From Devosia litorisediminis (GTDB taxonomy: Bacteria > Pseudomonadota > Alphaproteobacteria > Rhizobiales > Devosiaceae): a stretch of 64,000 bases of DNA. The DNA is taken from contig NZ_JAGXTP010000001.1 in the NCBI RefSeq assembly GCF_018334155.1, positions 1,364,001 to 1,428,000 on the forward strand, in the 5' to 3' direction. The notes under the pieces are model-generated. The model was given only the letters and a program-made list of their open reading frames with translations. It did not search any database and was not told the DNA's origin. Below are positions 35,633 through 45,791 of the stretch, in pieces. The position numbers and the translations under genes were made by a program. The first letter of the stretch is position 1. The number at the start of each line of letters is the position of its first letter.

Positions 35633-37132
35633 TTGACCCTCATCGACACGCGCACGCCCAATCCCAAGAGCTTCATTGCCGGTTCGACCGGTGACTGGGA
35701 AGTCATCATCGGTATGGAAGTGCACGCGCAGGTCACTTCCGAGAGCAAGCTGTTCTCCGGTTCGTCGACGGCCTTCGGCAATCCGGCAAACGCCAATGTC
35801 TCGTTTGTGGACGCGGGCATGCCGGGCATGTTGCCCACCATCAATATCGAATGCGTGCGTCAGGCCGTGCGTACCGGGCTGGGCCTGAAGGCCAAGATCA
35901 ACAAGCGCAGCGTGTTTGACCGCAAGAACTATTTCTATCCCGACCAGCCGCCGGGTTACCAGATCTCGCAGTACAAGGATCCGATTGTCGGCGAGGGTGT
36001 GGTGGCGCTCGACATGAATGGCGATCAGGTCGAGATCGGTATCGAGCGCGTGCATCTGGAAACCGATGCGGGCAAGCTGCTGCATGACCAGCACCCCAAT
36101 ATGAGCTTTGTCGATCTCAATCGTGCCGGCGTGGCGCTGATGGAGATCGTCAGCAAGCCCGATTTGCGGTCGTCCGAGGAAGCCAAGGAATATCTGGCCA
36201 AGCTGCGCTCGATCTTGCGCTATCTGGGCACCTGCGACGGCAATATGGAGCAGGGCTCGATGCGCGCCGACGTCAATGTCTCAGTGCGCCGCCCGGGCGG
36301 TGAATTCGGCACGCGCTGCGAGATCAAGAATGTGAACTCGATCCGTTTTGCCGGCCAGGCCATCGAGTTCGAGGCGCGGCGCCAGATCGATATTCTTGAA
36401 GATGGCGGCACCATCGACCAGGAAACGCGGCTGTATGACCCCAAGGCGGGCGAGACGCGCTCAATGCGCTCCAAGGAAGATGCGCAGGACTATCGCTACT
36501 TCCCCGATCCTGACCTGCTGCCGCTTGAATTCGACGATGCGTTCGTGTCGGCGCTGGCCGATGGCCTTCCCGAGCTGCCAGACGAGAAAAAGGCGCGTTT
36601 CATCAGCGATTTCGGCGTGACGCCCTATGATGCGATGGTGCTGACGCTCGACCGCGAAACGGCGGATTACTTCGAGTCGGTTGTGGCCTTTGGTGGCGCC
36701 AAGCGCGATGGCAAGGCCGTGGCCAATATGCTCAATGCCGACGTCGCCGCGTTTGCCAACAGCCAGGGCCTGGCGATCTGGGAAACCCATTTGCAGCCCA
36801 GCCAGATTGCAGGGATTGTTGATCTGATGGCGGCAGGGACGATTTCGTCCAAGGGCGCCAAGGACCTGCTGCAGGTGATCATCGCCGAAGAGCCCGAGGG
36901 TGAGCCCGCCGAGATCGTCGAGCGTCGCGGCATGAAGCAGGTGACCGATATGGGCGCCATTGAAGCGATCGTGGATGAGATCATTGCCGCCAATCCCGAG
37001 CAGGTCGAAAAGGTCAAAGCCAAGCCGACCATGATTGGCTGGTTTGTCGGTCAGGCGATGAAGGCTTCGGGCGGCAAGGCGAACCCGCAGGCGCTCAATG
37101 AGCTGATGAAGAACAAGCTCGGCATCGAATAG
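35633..37132 (+). CDS. gatB: Asp/Glu-tRNA amidotransferase subunit B
   Basis: Kinase/transamidase subunit of GatCAB, 499 residues. It phosphorylates the tRNA-bound Glu or Asp and amidates it. Recognisable segments are [75 protein letters not shown] and a C-terminal YqeY domain. I use the TTG at 35633 (AGGA seven bases before), which yields the family N-terminus; an ATG at 35591 would add 14 residues. It is 2.6 kb from gatA rather than adjacent. A strong terminator follows. Confidence 0.95.
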   Translation: MTLIDTRTPNPKSFIAGSTGDWEVIIGMEVHAQVTSESKLFSGSSTAFGNPANANVSFVDAGMPGMLPTINIECVRQAVRTGLGLKAKINKRSVFDRKNYFYPDQPPGYQISQYKDPIVGEGVVALDMNGDQVEIGIERVHLETDAGKLLHDQHPNMSFVDLNRAGVALMEIVSKPDLRSSEEAKEYLAKLRSILRYLGTCDGNMEQGSMRADVNVSVRRPGGEFGTRCEIKNVNSIRFAGQAIEFEARRQIDILEDGGTIDQETRLYDPKAGETRSMRSKEDAQDYRYFPDPDLLPLEFDDAFVSALADGLPELPDEKKARFISDFGVTPYDAMVLTLDRETADYFESVVAFGGAKRDGKAVANMLNADVAAFANSQGLAIWETHLQPSQIAGIVDLMAAGTISSKGAKDLLQVIIAEEPEGEPAEIVERRGMKQVTDMGAIEAIVDEIIAANPEQVEKVKAKPTMIGWFVGQAMKASGGKANPQALNELMKNKLGIE

Positions 37133-37156
37133 CGCCTGGCGCACGCAGATACGAAA

Positions 37157-37188
37157 GCGGCCAGTGGAAACACTGGCCGCTTTTTTTT
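37157..37188 (+). terminator. Rho-independent terminator after gatB
   Basis: A perfect 10-bp stem (37157-37166 with 37171-37180) capped by a GAAA tetraloop and followed by eight T residues. Textbook intrinsic terminator, rightward. Confidence 0.95.
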
Positions 37189-37192
37189 GTTC

Positions 37193-37402
37193 TCAGGGAT
37201 TGGGATCGTGGCCCGGTTCGGGCGGCAGCTCGGGCTGGATGGTGGGCTGCGGCTCCTCGACCGGCGGGGCCACGGGCAGCTCGCGCGGCTGCGGTGGCAC
37301 CGGATCGACCGGCTGCGGCTGAGCCGGCTCGGGCTGCGGGGTGACCTCCGGGGTCGTGGTGGGATCGATATCGGGGGTCTGATCGGGGTCGGACTGGGTC
37401 AT
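37193..37402 (-). CDS. Small proline-rich acidic protein
   Basis: A 69-residue frame beginning MTQSDPDQTPDIDPTTTPEV and continuing as Pro/Glu/Gln/Val repeats to the end; about one third proline, predicted disordered, no signal peptide. It matches no family I recognise. The ATG at 37402 has AAAGGAG eight bases upstream, which is the main reason to call it a gene. It ends five bases past the gatB terminator T-run and lies 50 bases downstream of the EamA gene on the same strand. Confidence 0.5.
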   Translation of the reverse strand: MTQSDPDQTPDIDPTTTPEVTPQPEPAQPQPVDPVPPQPRELPVAPPVEEPQPTIQPELPPEPGHDPNP

Positions 37403-37451
37403 CAAGATGCTCCTTTGGACAAGGAACGTGTGATGGCCCGGCTTGTTCCGA

Positions 37452-38342
37452 TCAGGTGGCGACGCGGCGCCAGAGTTTGCCGATGCGGCCATCAATCAGC
37501 AGCAGGCCGGTAAAGATGACGAACATGCCCAGAATCTGGATGGGCAGGACCGTTTCGCGCAGCACTGTCACGCCCAGAATTACCGCCGAGATGGGGGCGA
37601 TGAAAGTGGTCGTGGCGAAGTTGGTCGGGCCGACGCGCGGCAGGATGCGATACATGACCTGGAAGGTGAAGGCTGTCGACATCAGGCCGATGGCAATGGC
37701 CGCCAGCCAGGTTTCGGGGCGCACCATGACGGGCGTGCCCTCGGTGATGAAGGCGACCGGAATGGAGACAGTAGCGGCGCCAGTGAGCGCGATGGAGGCC
37801 AGTGCCGTGGGTTCAATGGCTTTGAAGCTGCGGGTGATGTTGAGCGAGAGCGCGTAGCACAGCGTGGCCAGCAGGCAGGCGCCAATAGCCCACAGGCGCG
37901 AATCGCCGCCCGTGGAGAGGGCGGGCCAGGCCAGAATGAAGGCTCCGGCAAAGCCGACGGTGACGCCGGTCATCTTGATGCGTGAGGCCTTTTCGCCGCC
38001 GAGCCAGAAATGGCTGACGATGACGGTGACCAGCGGGGTCAGCGCATTGATGATGGCGGCAACACCACTGGCGAGATTGGCCTGGGCGAGGGGGAACAGG
38101 GCGAAGGGAATGGCGTAGGCCAAAATGCCCAGCCCACCCAGCTTGATCCAGAGCATGGGATCGCGGGGGATGGGTTTGCGCCGCAGCAGCAGGAAGACCC
38201 AGCAGCCAATGGCGCCAATGCCAACGCGGAACGAGGTGACCCAGATGGGGCCGATTTCGCGGATCAGCACCGCATTGAAGATGAACGAGCAGCCCCAGAT
38301 GGCGCCGAGCATTATGATCAAGAACCAGTCACGGCGTTCCAT
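37452..38342 (-). CDS. EamA/DMT family transporter
   Basis: A 296-residue inner-membrane protein with ten predicted helices in two EamA repeats, beginning WFLIIMLGAIWGCSFIFNAVLI. It contains LAQANLASGVAAIINALTPLVTVIVSHF in the first repeat and RVGPTNFATTTFIAPISAVILG in the second. Drug/metabolite transporters of this kind export amino acids, metabolites or drugs; the substrate cannot be told from sequence. It stands apart from the purine genes by about 110 bases. Confidence 0.9.
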   Translation of the reverse strand: MERRDWFLIIMLGAIWGCSFIFNAVLIREIGPIWVTSFRVGIGAIGCWVFLLLRRKPIPRDPMLWIKLGGLGILAYAIPFALFPLAQANLASGVAAIINALTPLVTVIVSHFWLGGEKASRIKMTGVTVGFAGAFILAWPALSTGGDSRLWAIGACLLATLCYALSLNITRSFKAIEPTALASIALTGAATVSIPVAFITEGTPVMVRPETWLAAIAIGLMSTAFTFQVMYRILPRVGPTNFATTTFIAPISAVILGVTVLRETVLPIQILGMFVIFTGLLLIDGRIGKLWRRVAT

Positions 38343-38451
38343 TGCGGTCTCCTTCGCGGGGGCACGCTATGCCCGCAGGGAACAAAGGTCGAACCGATTT
38401 TGACGATACAGCCATCAATTTTGGTGATGGGTCCGCCAGGGGCGGAATGGC

Positions 38452-39042
38452 TCAGGTTAGGGCAGCGATCTGGCCGGAAGCGAGCAGCCGCAGCGCTTCG
38501 GGGTATATGCGGTGCTCCTGGACTAGTACGCGCGCTGCAAGGCTGTCGGGGGTGTCACCGGGCAAAACGGGCACTTGGGCCTGAAGGATAGGCGCGCCTT
38601 CGTCGAGACCGGGGGTGACGAAGTGGACGGTGCAGCCATGGGTGGCGGCCCCATCGGCAAGGGCCCGCGCGTGGGTGTCCAGACCCTTATAGAGCGGCAG
38701 CAGCGAAGGGTGGATGTTGATCATCCGACCGGCCCAGTGATTGACGAAGTCCGCGCCCAGAATGCGCATGAACCCGGCCAGACAGACATAGTCGACGTCC
38801 CAGCTTTCCAGCGTCTGGGTCATGACGTCTTCGAACATGTCGCGGCTGGGAAATTTGCTCTGCGCCAGCGAGGCCGTGGCGATGCCGTGTTCGGCTGCGG
38901 TCACCAGACCAGCCGCGGCGGCGCGGTTGGACAGCACACCGACGATTTCGGCGGGGTAATCGGGGGCCTGAGCGGCGGCAATCAGGGCGGACATGTTGGA
39001 GCCGCGGCCCGAGATCAGAATGCCGACGCGCTTGCGGGTCAC
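38452..39042 (-). CDS. purN: Phosphoribosylglycinamide formyltransferase (GART)
   Basis: Formylates GAR using 10-formyltetrahydrofolate, third step of purine synthesis; 196 residues. It starts with [17 protein letters not shown], and contains [29 protein letters not shown], holding the catalytic Asn-His, and [17 protein letters not shown] with the Asp. It overlaps purM by four bases, so the two steps around FGAR synthesis are co-expressed. Confidence 0.96.
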   Translation of the reverse strand: MTRKRVGILISGRGSNMSALIAAAQAPDYPAEIVGVLSNRAAAAGLVTAAEHGIATASLAQSKFPSRDMFEDVMTQTLESWDVDYVCLAGFMRILGADFVNHWAGRMINIHPSLLPLYKGLDTHARALADGAATHGCTVHFVTPGLDEGAPILQAQVPVLPGDTPDSLAARVLVQEHRIYPEALRLLASGQIAALT

Positions 39043-40115
39043 AGCGAGAGCGCGCCTTCGAAGGTCACGGGCTCATCCGTGCGGTCGGTAAGCTTGCCAA
39101 CCACCGCAGCGATTTCGCCAGCAGCGTTGAGATGGGCGACCAAATTGTCGGCATCGGCGGGGTCAACCGCCACCAGCATGCCGACGCCGCAATTGAAGGT
39201 GCGCAGCATTTCGTGCTGATCGACACCGCCGACCTTGCTGAGCCAGCCGAAGACCTTTGGCACGGTGATGGCGCTCAGGTCGACATGGGCGGCGAGATGG
39301 TCGGGCAGCACGCGGGGGATGTTGTCAATGAAGCCGCCGCCGGTGATGTGGGCCAGTGCCTTGATGCCCAGTCCGGCCTTGAGGGCCGAAAGCAGGGACT
39401 TCACATAAATGCGGGTCGGGGTCAGCAAGGCTTCCGACAGCGGGGTGCCCGGTGCGAACGGGGCATCAGCGGTCCAGTCGAGGCCGGAAAGGTCGACGAT
39501 CTTGCGGACCAGCGAATAGCCATTGGAATGGACGCCCGAGGAGGCGATGGCGACCAGCGTATCGCCAGCGGCAATGTCGGGGCGGGGCAGCAGGGTGCCA
39601 CGCTCGGCGGCGCCAACGGCAAAGCCCGCCAGATCATAATCCTTGCCCGAATACATGCCGGGCATTTCAGCGGTTTCGCCGCCGATCAGCGCGCAGCCAG
39701 ACAGGCGGCAGCCTTCGGCGATGCCCGAGACAATGGCGGTGCCCTGTTCGACGTCCAGCTTGCCGGTGGCGAAGTAGTCCAGGAAGAACAGCGGCTCGGC
39801 GCCCTGCACGATAATGTCGTTGACGCACATGGCCACCAGGTCCTGCCCGATGGTGGAATGGTTGCCCGTATCAATGGCGATCTTGAGCTTGGTGCCGACG
39901 CCGTCATTGGCTGCAACCAGCACCGGATCGGTGAAGCCGGCGGCCTTGAGATCGAACAAACCACCAAATCCACCGATCTCGCCGTCGGCGCCCGGGCGAC
40001 GCGTGGAGCGTACCGCTGGCTTGATGGCTTCGACCAGTGCATTGCCGGCATCGATGTCGACGCCTGCCTGCTTGTATGAAAGTCCGTTTGATGTCAGGTT
40101 TTGCTTGTCAGACAT
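39039..40115 (-). CDS. purM: Phosphoribosylformylglycinamidine cyclo-ligase
   Basis: AIR synthetase, fifth step of purine synthesis; 358 residues. The N-terminal [69 protein letters not shown] and [11 protein letters not shown] are all family motifs of the ATP-grasp-like PurM fold, and [16 protein letters not shown] is in the C-terminal domain. It is divergent from the permease-hdaA-ppk-ppx genes, as in many rhizobia. Confidence 0.97.
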   Translation of the reverse strand: MSDKQNLTSNGLSYKQAGVDIDAGNALVEAIKPAVRSTRRPGADGEIGGFGGLFDLKAAGFTDPVLVAANDGVGTKLKIAIDTGNHSTIGQDLVAMCVNDIIVQGAEPLFFLDYFATGKLDVEQGTAIVSGIAEGCRLSGCALIGGETAEMPGMYSGKDYDLAGFAVGAAERGTLLPRPDIAAGDTLVAIASSGVHSNGYSLVRKIVDLSGLDWTADAPFAPGTPLSEALLTPTRIYVKSLLSALKAGLGIKALAHITGGGFIDNIPRVLPDHLAAHVDLSAITVPKVFGWLSKVGGVDQHEMLRTFNCGVGMLVAVDPADADNLVAHLNAAGEIAAVVGKLTDRTDEPVTFEGALSL

Positions 40116-40249
40116 GGACTTCGGACCTCTATGGGGAAAGCGTGCGCAAAGCCGTCACCGGATGAGCAAGGCGGTTGCCAACTCCGGAGCCGGAAGTTAG
40201 ACGGCCTGATAGCTTCTCCACCACAGCGACGCAAGGGCCGCACATCACC

Positions 40250-41368
40250 ATGACCCTGAGAAATCAAGTCCTGATCTGGATTGCCTTCCTTGTTGTGCTG
40301 ATCCTGCTGTTGTGGCTGTTCCGCGGGATCATGCTGCCATTTGTAGTTGGCGCGGCGCTGGCTTATCTGCTCAATCCGCTGGTCAATCAACTGCAGCGCT
40401 GGCATTTCAGCCGCGGCTGGGCCACGGCCGTCGTGCTGCTCAGCGTGATCACCATATTTGTCGGCCTGTTCTTCATGTTCGTGCCGCTGGTCGGCCAGCA
40501 GATCATTGGCCTGCTGCAGCGCCTGCCGGGCTATGTTTCGGATCTGCAGGGCCTGATTACCGAATGGTCGCCCTCGATCAATGAGTGGCTGGGGCCCGAG
40601 CGCGCTGCGCAGTTCCAGACCTCGATCAATGATCTGGCGCGCCAGGCGCTGGGCTTTATCGCGACGCTGCCCGCCGAGCTGGTCAATATCGGCTATACCG
40701 GCGCCGCCGTGATCGGCGTGACCATCCTGACCCCTGTGGTGGCGTTCTATCTGCTGCTGGAGTGGGAGGGCATGGTGCGTGGGCTTCAGGGACTGCTGCC
40801 ACGGGACCACAAGCCAGAGATCAATGGCATTCTGAGCGATATCGACAAGTCGATGGCCGGGGTGATCCGCGGACAGGGCGGTGTGTTGCTGATTGACGCG
40901 GTCTATTATGCAACGGCGCTGAGCCTGATCGGCCTGAATTTCGGGTTGGCCGTGGGGCTGATCAGCGGCTTGCTAAGTTTTGTGCCGTTCATGGGATTTG
41001 CCTTTGGCTTCTCGCTGTCGATCGGCATCGCCCTGGTGCAGTTCTGGCCCAATTACTGGATGGTAGTGGCCGTTGCGGCCATTTTCATGGTCTGGCAGTT
41101 CATCGAGGGCAACATCCTTTATCCCAAGCTGGTTGGCTCGAGCATCAACATCAATCCGGTGTGGCTGATGTTTGCCTTGCTGGCCTTTGGCGCGCTATTT
41201 GGCTTTGTTGGCCTGTTGCTGGCGGTGCCGTTGGCGGCAATTGTGGGTGTGCTGGTGCGCTATGGCGTGAGCAAGTACAAAGCCAGCAGCCTTTATCTGG
41301 GGCATAATGGCGGGCTGATCGTGCCCGAGCACAATGGTGACACCAATGACACCACCAGTGCTCCCTGA
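40250..41368 (+). CDS. AI-2E family (PerM/UPF0118) transporter
   Basis: A 372-residue inner-membrane protein with about eight helices and a central soluble segment (residues about 60-150). LIWIAFLVVLILLLWLFRGIMLPFVVGAALAYLLNPLVN at the N-terminus and FVPFMGFAFGFSLSIG and LVGSSININPVWLMFALLAFGALFGFVGLLLAVPLAAI at the C-terminus define the family. Members export autoinducer-2 or act as Na+/H+ antiporters; the role here is unknown. The ATG at 40250 fits the family. It overlaps hdaA and heads an hdaA-ppk-ppx operon. Confidence 0.9.
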   Translation: MTLRNQVLIWIAFLVVLILLLWLFRGIMLPFVVGAALAYLLNPLVNQLQRWHFSRGWATAVVLLSVITIFVGLFFMFVPLVGQQIIGLLQRLPGYVSDLQGLITEWSPSINEWLGPERAAQFQTSINDLARQALGFIATLPAELVNIGYTGAAVIGVTILTPVVAFYLLLEWEGMVRGLQGLLPRDHKPEINGILSDIDKSMAGVIRGQGGVLLIDAVYYATALSLIGLNFGLAVGLISGLLSFVPFMGFAFGFSLSIGIALVQFWPNYWMVVAVAAIFMVWQFIEGNILYPKLVGSSININPVWLMFALLAFGALFGFVGLLLAVPLAAIVGVLVRYGVSKYKASSLYLGHNGGLIVPEHNGDTNDTTSAP

Positions 41369-42092
41369 AGGCGCCGGAACGACCCGTCAGCTGGCCCTGG
41401 AGCTCGACCACACCCCAGCGCAAGGCGAAGCTGACTTTCTGGTCGGTGAAGGCAATAGTCTGGCCCATAGCCGCATCATGGCATTTCCCGAATGGTCCGA
41501 GCCGGTAACGCTGCTGATGGGACCTGCCAAATCGGGAAAATCGCATCTGGCGCGTATCTTTGCCGACCGCAGCGGCGCACGCGTGGCAGGGGTGGATGAC
41601 CTGCAGGCCTTGGCAACACAGGGCGGCCGCGATCCGCTTATCGTCGAGGATGTGGACCGGCTGGGTTATGACGAGGCGGGACTGTTTCACCTGCTCAACC
41701 AATCGCTGCGCGATGGGCGACCGATCCTGCTTACCGCACGTGAAGAGGTTGCGCAGTGGCCGCTGGCGACCGATGATGTGCGCTCGCGGGTCCGGCGGGC
41801 CACGGCATTCACGCTGGAGATGACGGACGACATCCAATTGTCACAGATGTTCGTGAAGTTGTTCGGGGATCGCCAGATCAAGGTCGATCCCAAGATAATC
41901 GGCTATTTGGTGGCGCGCATGGAGCGTTCCGCCGAAGAAGCCGTGCTTCTTGCCGATCTGATGGATAGGCTCGCCCTGGCAAAGGGCAGCGCCATTACCC
42001 GCAGTATCGCCGCCGATGCACTCGATCGCCGCAGCGCCGAAAATGGCGAGATGCGCGATGAACAGGACTGGGATATCGAAGCCGATGAATGA
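41334..42092 (+). CDS. hdaA: HdaA/Hda-like regulator of DnaA inactivation
   Basis: An AAA+ protein (about 250 residues) related to domain III of DnaA. In Caulobacter HdaA and the sliding clamp stimulate ATP hydrolysis by DnaA and prevent over-initiation. It has the clamp-binding motif QLALEL near residue 19, Walker [10 protein letters not shown], and a Walker B-like LIVEDVDRL. It lacks the DnaA DNA-binding domain. The start is either ATG 41334 or ATG 41346, both inside the permease gene; ppk begins eight bases before its stop. Gene order permease-hdaA-ppk supports the name. Confidence 0.9.
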   Translation: MVTPMTPPVLPEGAGTTRQLALELDHTPAQGEADFLVGEGNSLAHSRIMAFPEWSEPVTLLMGPAKSGKSHLARIFADRSGARVAGVDDLQALATQGGRDPLIVEDVDRLGYDEAGLFHLLNQSLRDGRPILLTAREEVAQWPLATDDVRSRVRRATAFTLEMTDDIQLSQMFVKLFGDRQIKVDPKIIGYLVARMERSAEEAVLLADLMDRLALAKGSAITRSIAADALDRRSAENGEMRDEQDWDIEADE

Positions 42093-44250
42093 CATGAGCG
42101 AGTTTTCCGACACTGACGGTTCAGCGCCTGACAGCGAGGCGCTGCGCACGAGCCCGGCGCGGTTCGTCAATCGCGAGGTCAGCTGGCTGCAGTTCAACAT
42201 GCGGGTGCTCGAAGAGGCGGGCAATGTGCATCACCCGTTGCTGGAGCGGCTGCGCTTTGTGTCGATATCGGCCAACAATCTCGATGAATTCTACATGGTG
42301 CGTGTGGCGGGGCTGAAGGGCCAGCTGCGGGCAGGGCTGTCCAAGCAGAGCGCCGATGGGCTGACGCCCGGCGAGCAGCTGGAGGAAATTGCCACGCTGG
42401 CGCAGCATCTGCAGCTGGAACAGCAGGATCACTGGCAGGAGCTGCGCGAGGAACTGTTCGCGCAAAATGTGGTGATTCACGAGCAGGATGATCTGACGCC
42501 TGATCAGGTGAGCTATCTCGAAAAGCTGTTCCGCGAAGAGATATTTCCCGTCCTGACCCCGATTGCCGTCGATCCGGCGCATCCGTTCCCGTTCATCCCC
42601 AATCTGGGTCTGGCGCTGGCGTTTGAACTCAAGCGACCCGATAGCGATCAGCCTCTGACCGCGCTGGTGCGTATTCCAGGCAATCTGGATCGTTTCATCA
42701 ACCTGCCGGGCAGCCTGGTATCGGAGGGGCGCAGCGAGGTCGTGACCATCGACACGCTGGTCAAGCTGTTCTTCCACAAGATGTTCCCCGGCCATACCGT
42801 GGCCGGTTCGGGCGCCTTCCGGGTGATCCGCGACAGCGAAATCGAAATCGACGACGAAGCGGCCGATCTGGTGGTGGAATTTGAGAGCGCGCTGCGGCAG
42901 CGGCGGCGCGGTCAGGTGATCCGCATGGAGATCGAAAGCTCGACGCCCCGGGCCCTGAAACGACAGATTGGCGAGCAGCTCGGCGTCAAAGAAGTCGACG
43001 TGTTTGAGGTGCAGGGTTTTCTGGGACTGGCCGATGCGAGCAAGGTCTGCGATGTCGACCGGCCTGATCTGAAGTTCACGCCCTATCACGCGCGCTTTCC
43101 CGAGCGGATCCGCGACTATAATGGCGACAGTTTCGCCGCCATTCGCGCCAAGGACATTCTGGTGCACCACCCGTTCGAAAGCTTCGACGTGGTGGCGCAG
43201 TTCCTGATGCAGGCGGCGCGTGACCCCGATGTGGTGGCGATCAAGCAGACGCTGTATCGCACCTCGGCGGACAGCCCGATCATCAAGGCGCTGGTGCTGG
43301 CGGCTGAAGCGGGCAAGTCGGTGACCTGTCTTGTTGAGCTCAAGGCGCGGTTTGATGAAGAGGCCAATATTCGCTGGGCGCGCGATCTGGAGCGGGCCGG
43401 GGCACAGGTGGTGTTCGGCTTTATCGAGCTCAAGACCCACGCCAAGCTGAGCCAGGTAGTGCGGCGCGAAAAGGGCAAGCTGGTCAGCTATTGCCATATC
43501 GGTACCGGCAATTATCACCCGATCACCGCCAAGATTTATACCGATCTGAGCTATTTCACGATCGATCCGGCGATCACGCGGGACGTGGCGCGGGTGTTCA
43601 ATTTCATCACCGGTTATGCCCGGCCGACCGAGCTTGAGACCATTGCGGTGTCGCCGGTCAATCTGCGCCAGCAATTGCTCGACGATATCGATCACGAGAT
43701 CGAGCTGGCCCGTGGCGGGCAGGCTGCCAGCATTCTGCTCAAGATGAACTCGCTGGTGGATCCGCAGATTATTGACGGGCTCTACAATGCCAGCCAGGCC
43801 GGGGTGAAGGTGGATCTGATCGTGCGCGGCATCTGCTGCCTGCGGCCGGGTATTCCGGGGTTCTCGGATAATATCCGGGTCAAATCGGTCGTGGGCCGGT
43901 TCCTTGAACACAGCCGCATCTATTGCTTTGGCAATGGTGAGCCGATGCCCAATCCGCGCGCCAAGGTCTATATTTCCTCAGCCGATCTGATGGGCCGCAA
44001 TCTCGATGGTCGGGTCGAGGTGATGGTGCCGATTCTCAACAACACCGTGCATAAGCAAATCCTCGATCGAATTCTGGTTGCCTATCTGCGCGACAACCAG
44101 CAGAGCTGGGAAGTGCTGCCCGATGGCAGTTCGCATCGCGTGCGTGTGGGTGAGGGCGAAGAGCCGTTCAATGCGCATGACTACTTCATGACCAATCCTT
44201 CGCTGTCCGGACGCGGCAGTGCCGGCATGGTCGAGGCAGATGAGGACTAG
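42085..44250 (+). CDS. ppk1: Polyphosphate kinase 1
   Basis: Reversibly polymerises ATP gamma-phosphates into polyphosphate; about 721 residues, peripheral inner-membrane enzyme. Domains: N-terminal ([15 protein letters not shown]), head, and two phospholipase-D-like C-terminal domains. The phosphorylated histidine lies in [31 protein letters not shown] and the Arg/Glu-rich [15 protein letters not shown] are also typical. Starts at 42085 and 42094 are both possible; the first overlaps hdaA. ppx follows two bases after the stop, so synthesis and breakdown enzymes share one message. Confidence 0.96.
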   Translation: MNDMSEFSDTDGSAPDSEALRTSPARFVNREVSWLQFNMRVLEEAGNVHHPLLERLRFVSISANNLDEFYMVRVAGLKGQLRAGLSKQSADGLTPGEQLEEIATLAQHLQLEQQDHWQELREELFAQNVVIHEQDDLTPDQVSYLEKLFREEIFPVLTPIAVDPAHPFPFIPNLGLALAFELKRPDSDQPLTALVRIPGNLDRFINLPGSLVSEGRSEVVTIDTLVKLFFHKMFPGHTVAGSGAFRVIRDSEIEIDDEAADLVVEFESALRQRRRGQVIRMEIESSTPRALKRQIGEQLGVKEVDVFEVQGFLGLADASKVCDVDRPDLKFTPYHARFPERIRDYNGDSFAAIRAKDILVHHPFESFDVVAQFLMQAARDPDVVAIKQTLYRTSADSPIIKALVLAAEAGKSVTCLVELKARFDEEANIRWARDLERAGAQVVFGFIELKTHAKLSQVVRREKGKLVSYCHIGTGNYHPITAKIYTDLSYFTIDPAITRDVARVFNFITGYARPTELETIAVSPVNLRQQLLDDIDHEIELARGGQAASILLKMNSLVDPQIIDGLYNASQAGVKVDLIVRGICCLRPGIPGFSDNIRVKSVVGRFLEHSRIYCFGNGEPMPNPRAKVYISSADLMGRNLDGRVEVMVPILNNTVHKQILDRILVAYLRDNQQSWEVLPDGSSHRVRVGEGEEPFNAHDYFMTNPSLSGRGSAGMVEADED

Positions 44251-44252
44251 GC

Positions 44253-45788
44253 TTGAACAAGTTCTGGGGCGTTGATGCCGACCCGACAGCACAAGGCCGG
44301 ATCAAGGGCGCCAAGCCCGTGGCGGTGCTCGATATCGGCTCCAACTCAGTTCGTCTGGTCGTTTATGAGCGTCATGCGCGCGCGCTGACGCCGCTTTACA
44401 ACGAAAAATCCGCCTGCGCCCTGGGGCGCGGGGTTGGTCAGACGGGCCGACTGGCCGATGCCAATATGGCGCAGGCGCTGAACGCGATTAAGCGGTTTGC
44501 GCTGGTCAGCCGGATGATGCGGGTGGGCAAGGTGTTCATCCTGGCCACATCAGCGGTGCGTGATGCGGCCAACCGCGAAGAGTTTGTCAGCACGGTCGAA
44601 GCGCTGATGGAAAGCGAAGTGCAGGTGCTCAGCGGCGAGCAGGAGGCCCATTACGCGGCGCTTGGCGCGGTAGCGGGCATTTCCAATTTTGCCGGTACGG
44701 TTGGTGATCTGGGCGGGGGGAGCCTTGAGCTCTCCAACATCCTCAACGGCAATGATACCGATGGGCAGTCGTTCGAGCTGGGCGTGATCCGCCTGCAGGA
44801 CGACAGCAATGGCTCGCCCAGCAAGGCGGCAAGCATTGTGCGGGAGCGGCTCAAGGATTCGGTGCTGTCCAAGGCCAGCAAGGGGACCTCTTTTGCGGCC
44901 ATTGGTGGCACCTGGCGTGCGCTGGCCAAGTTGCATCAGATCGTGCGCAAATATCCGCTGCACATGGTGCAGCACTATGTGGTTTCGGCCGAGGAAATGC
45001 TGGAATTCTGCGGCGAGATTGTCGGCGCCAGCTCGCTCAAGGGCTATGAGGGGGCCGATCAGGTCAGCTCGTCGCGGCGCGAACTGGTGCCGTTCGGTGC
45101 CGCCGTGCTGGCCGAAGTGCTCAAGGCCGGCCAGTTCAAGGATGTGGTGTTTTCAGCGCTGGGTGTGCGTGAGGGCTATCTCTACGGCATGCTGGACAAG
45201 CGCGAGCAGGCGATTGATCCCCTGATCCAGGGGGCCGAGGAGCTTTCGGTACTGCGCTCGCGCTCGCCGGCCCATGCCAATGACCTGATCGAGTTCACCG
45301 GCCAGTTTCTGGCCGTGACCGGTGTGCAGGAAAGCAGCGAGGAAGCGCGGTTGCGCACCGTGGCGTGCCTGCTGGCTGATATTGGCTGGCGCGCGCATCC
45401 CGATTATCGCGGCTCGCAGAGTATTGATGCTGTGGCCTATGGCTCGCTGAGCGGTGTGGATCATCCCGGTCGGGCGTTCCTAGCCCAGATCATCGCCATT
45501 CGCTATGACGGCCCCAAGAGCAAGGCCGCGGCATCGCTGGTAAAGCTGGGCAGTGCCGAGCTGACGCAGCGGGCGCGGGTTATCGGAACGTTGTTCCGGG
45601 TTGCCTATCCGATGACGGCGGCCATGCCGGGCGTGTTGCCGCGCATCCGGTTCGAGCTGGATGATGATGCACTTTGGCTGGTGCTGCCGAGCGATCTCGC
45701 CTTTCTGGACGGCGAGCATCTGCAGAACCGGCTTGAAACCTTCGCCGGTGTGGCGGGCTTCAAGACAGCCAGGATCGTGGTGCGCTAG
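44253..45788 (+). CDS. ppx: Exopolyphosphatase (Ppx/GppA family)
   Basis: Degrades polyphosphate from its end, and family members may also hydrolyse pppGpp; 511 residues. The sugar-kinase/Hsp70-like ATPase fold motifs are VAVLDIGSNSVRLVVYE at the N-terminus, ATSAVRDAANREEF, VLSGEQEAHYAALG, GDLGGGSLEL and FAAIGGTWRALAKLH. A C-terminal HD-like helical domain (residues 320 on) follows. The start is TTG at 44253 with GAGGAC upstream. It converges on rnd, three bases apart. Confidence 0.94.
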   Translation: MNKFWGVDADPTAQGRIKGAKPVAVLDIGSNSVRLVVYERHARALTPLYNEKSACALGRGVGQTGRLADANMAQALNAIKRFALVSRMMRVGKVFILATSAVRDAANREEFVSTVEALMESEVQVLSGEQEAHYAALGAVAGISNFAGTVGDLGGGSLELSNILNGNDTDGQSFELGVIRLQDDSNGSPSKAASIVRERLKDSVLSKASKGTSFAAIGGTWRALAKLHQIVRKYPLHMVQHYVVSAEEMLEFCGEIVGASSLKGYEGADQVSSSRRELVPFGAAVLAEVLKAGQFKDVVFSALGVREGYLYGMLDKREQAIDPLIQGAEELSVLRSRSPAHANDLIEFTGQFLAVTGVQESSEEARLRTVACLLADIGWRAHPDYRGSQSIDAVAYGSLSGVDHPGRAFLAQIIAIRYDGPKSKAAASLVKLGSAELTQRARVIGTLFRVAYPMTAAMPGVLPRIRFELDDDALWLVLPSDLAFLDGEHLQNRLETFAGVAGFKTARIVVR

Positions 45789-45791
45789 GGC

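Noticed and set aside
42121..43911. 596-codon open frame on the minus strand within ppk
   Set aside because: Shadow of the GC-rich ppk gene: His/Gln/Arg-rich composition with no domain, and the plus strand encodes a complete PPK1.
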